NCBI GenBank assembly: GCA_028015205.1
Contig: CM051520.1
Coordinates: forward strand, 9,148,501-9,212,500
Length of the DNA stretch: 64,000 nt
Source of the DNA: Mytilisepta virgata
Lineage: Eukaryota; Mollusca; Bivalvia; Mytilida; Mytilidae
Direction of reading: 5' to 3'
The notes under the pieces were generated by a model. The model was not told the DNA's origin, made no database searches, and was given only the letters and a program-made list of their open reading frames with translations. The first letter of the stretch is position 1. Each line of letters starts with the position of its first letter. Shown piece after piece: positions 31,820 to 64,000 of this stretch. Made by a program: the position numbers and the translations under genes.

Positions 31820-32370
31820 TATTCAGTTTCAAATGGATCAGTTTCTTATGAACATTATATACACGCTTACATTTCTTCTAACACAAGGTTATAAAGACAT
31901 TAAATAATTTTATATATACATGTAATTTACATTTATGTCTTCTTCACTTCAGAAAGAAGAAATGTATTGTTTTTGTCCTGTTTTTATGTCTTTGAAAAGG
32001 TTTTGTGAACACTTGGTCTCCTACAGTTTATATTGAAATAGAACTACTGTCTGATCTATGTAATTGACGAAAAGTCCCAACCAAGGATTGGGCATATCCA
32101 GAAAGTCAACATGGTTCAACTTGTTGCAAGAAAAACTTCAATTCATTCAACATCACATTTGTAGATGATTTTGTCATACTTGACCCAAATCAATGAAGTG
32201 TACGCAGAAAATGGAGAATCTACACTCATTAAAAATTTGAGGCAGTACAGTTAATGTTCTTGATATTTTATTGAGTTTGATTCTTTGGTTTTTAACATTT
32301 TAGATAAATGAGTACCAATATAGAAATATCTTCCTTTAGAAGTAGAACTGGCAATCCTGGTCAATAATGA

Positions 32371-32609
32371 TTGGCATTTAACACACCTTGGCATAAGTGG
32401 GGTTCAAACTAACAGCATCTAATACACCTTGGCATAAGTTGGGTTCAACTCACATCTAATACATCTTGGTATAAGTGGAGTTCAAACTCACAACATATAA
32501 TACACCATGCTATAAGTGGGGTTCAAACTCAACATCTAACACCTTGCCATAAGTGGGGTTCAAACTCAACATCTCACACCTTGCCATAAGTGGGGTTCAA
32601 ACTCGCAAC
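32371..32609. repeat. Minisatellite of ~35-55 bp units, 6 copies
   Basis: Six copies sharing ataagtggggttcaaactca with variable spacers (acaccttgcc / acaccttgg) between the two convergent genes. Confidence 0.85.
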
Positions 32610-33563
32610 AGAGGTATGGAACAGCCTAGTAATCATGTAATAGTTATGATAAACTACCTAGAAAACTTGCGATACAATGTAGTGAGTCTCCATATGAAAA
32701 GAATTGGGACAAAAGCAGCAGATACTTCCTTCCAACAAACATACATATAAATAGTCAATATCTATTACATTAAAAGATATAAATGTCAGAGAGAGCAAAC
32801 GCAAAACAATTTAAAAGGTCAGCCATGTGTGCCCACATATAAAATACACTATAAAATTGGTTATCATTTATTATTAAATCACTCTTAAAACATTTATATC
32901 ACAAATTGAATTTTTACTTATGTTTTTGTGTTTGCATATTCATGCTGCAGTACATTAACAAAAACTATCTTACTAATTGGAGATACATGTAAATATAAAA
33001 ACACTACAATTTCAACACAAAAAATTATTCACAACTGCCAAACGAAACAAGATATCAATTCTTCAGCATTCTAAAGTACAAAAGGCCTATGTTTATGTGT
33101 ATTTTAAGCTTTAAGAGCAACTAACTATAATGCAAATCTGGACTTCCAAAAGCAAACAAATCAGGTCTATTGGTGAATTTTATCATTATTATTCTTCATC
33201 AGTAAATTATATAAAATGTTTTAACAAACAAAAATCATATGAAGCATAACAACCTGTATTCTTAGTTTAAACGAAAGTTACCAGAAAGATGTGACAAGAT
33301 GACAATTGCAATAAATAAAACTGGTATTTTAATTTCTGCTAATTATATTCTTTAACAAAAAGTACAACAATCATATAAATTAATCTTGAAATATTGTATG
33401 TTAATGAAGATTCACAATATTAAATGCACAAATAGTTTCTGAATTTATAGCACTAGAAAAGTCTGTCGATAGTGGAAAAGGTGTCTAAGTTATTGTTATC
33501 AGGCATGCAGCATTACAAAACAAAACATATGCCTGATAACAATACATTAATGAACCAAATGTA

Positions 33564-63882
<30,319 letters not shown>

Positions 63883-64000
63883 CTGAAATAATAGAAAACA
63901 ATTATAGTGCCAATGTGGCTACGAATGAGCTATTTCTATAGTCCCATCAACTTTTGAAATAGAGTCAACTGTATGTTGTTTGTGATTTAATTAGTTCATA

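Overview
The window is animal nuclear DNA: AT-rich, intron-dense, with many short exons bounded by GT/AG. Its repeats (pearl/Helentron-like elements with ~165 bp core units and an ACGG-type microsatellite, tRNA-derived SINEs, abundant 'acatgta' motifs) point to a bivalve mollusc, possibly a mussel. The species is inferred, not shown. No prokaryotic gene, CRISPR array, rRNA or genuine tRNA gene was seen.

Two conserved genes lie tail to tail. On the + strand, 1.7-26.1 kb holds the 3' portion of a HIP1/HIP1R orthologue (endocytic clathrin/actin adaptor): 28 exons run in consistent phase from the C-terminal half of the ANTH domain, through a clathrin-box linker and long coiled coil, to the I/LWEQ (THATCH) actin-binding module and two alternative C-terminal ends. 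The start of the gene lies left of base 1. On the - strand, 63.9-33.5 kb holds most of HEATR6 (HEAT-repeat protein 6): 23 exons and about 1,095 codons in one continuous frame, with two possible last exons. Its first exon(s) lie beyond base 64000. The 26.2-33.5 kb interval holds 3' UTR sequence, two TA-flanked MITEs and a minisatellite.

Introns carry many repeats: three SINEs with target-site duplications, pearl-like arrays, minisatellites, a TA-flanked MITE inside a tandem array, a 1.8 kb foldback element with 8-bp target duplication, and a near-pristine 4.9 kb L1/Tx1-type LINE with an uninterrupted 1,257-codon endonuclease/reverse transcriptase ORF.

The most unusual signal is in HEATR6. At three exons (49.0, 40.8 and 62.1 kb) the 3' end of the exon together with its 5' splice site has been copied into the following intron. 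At the 49.0 kb exon this grew into a 62-bp minisatellite of about 24 copies. Nearly every unit keeps an in-phase 39-nt coding-like segment (LSNIGANVFNTIS) between an AG and a GTAAGT. The LINE landed inside this array. A perfect 44-bp-stem hairpin at 63.0 kb is a further unexplained structure.
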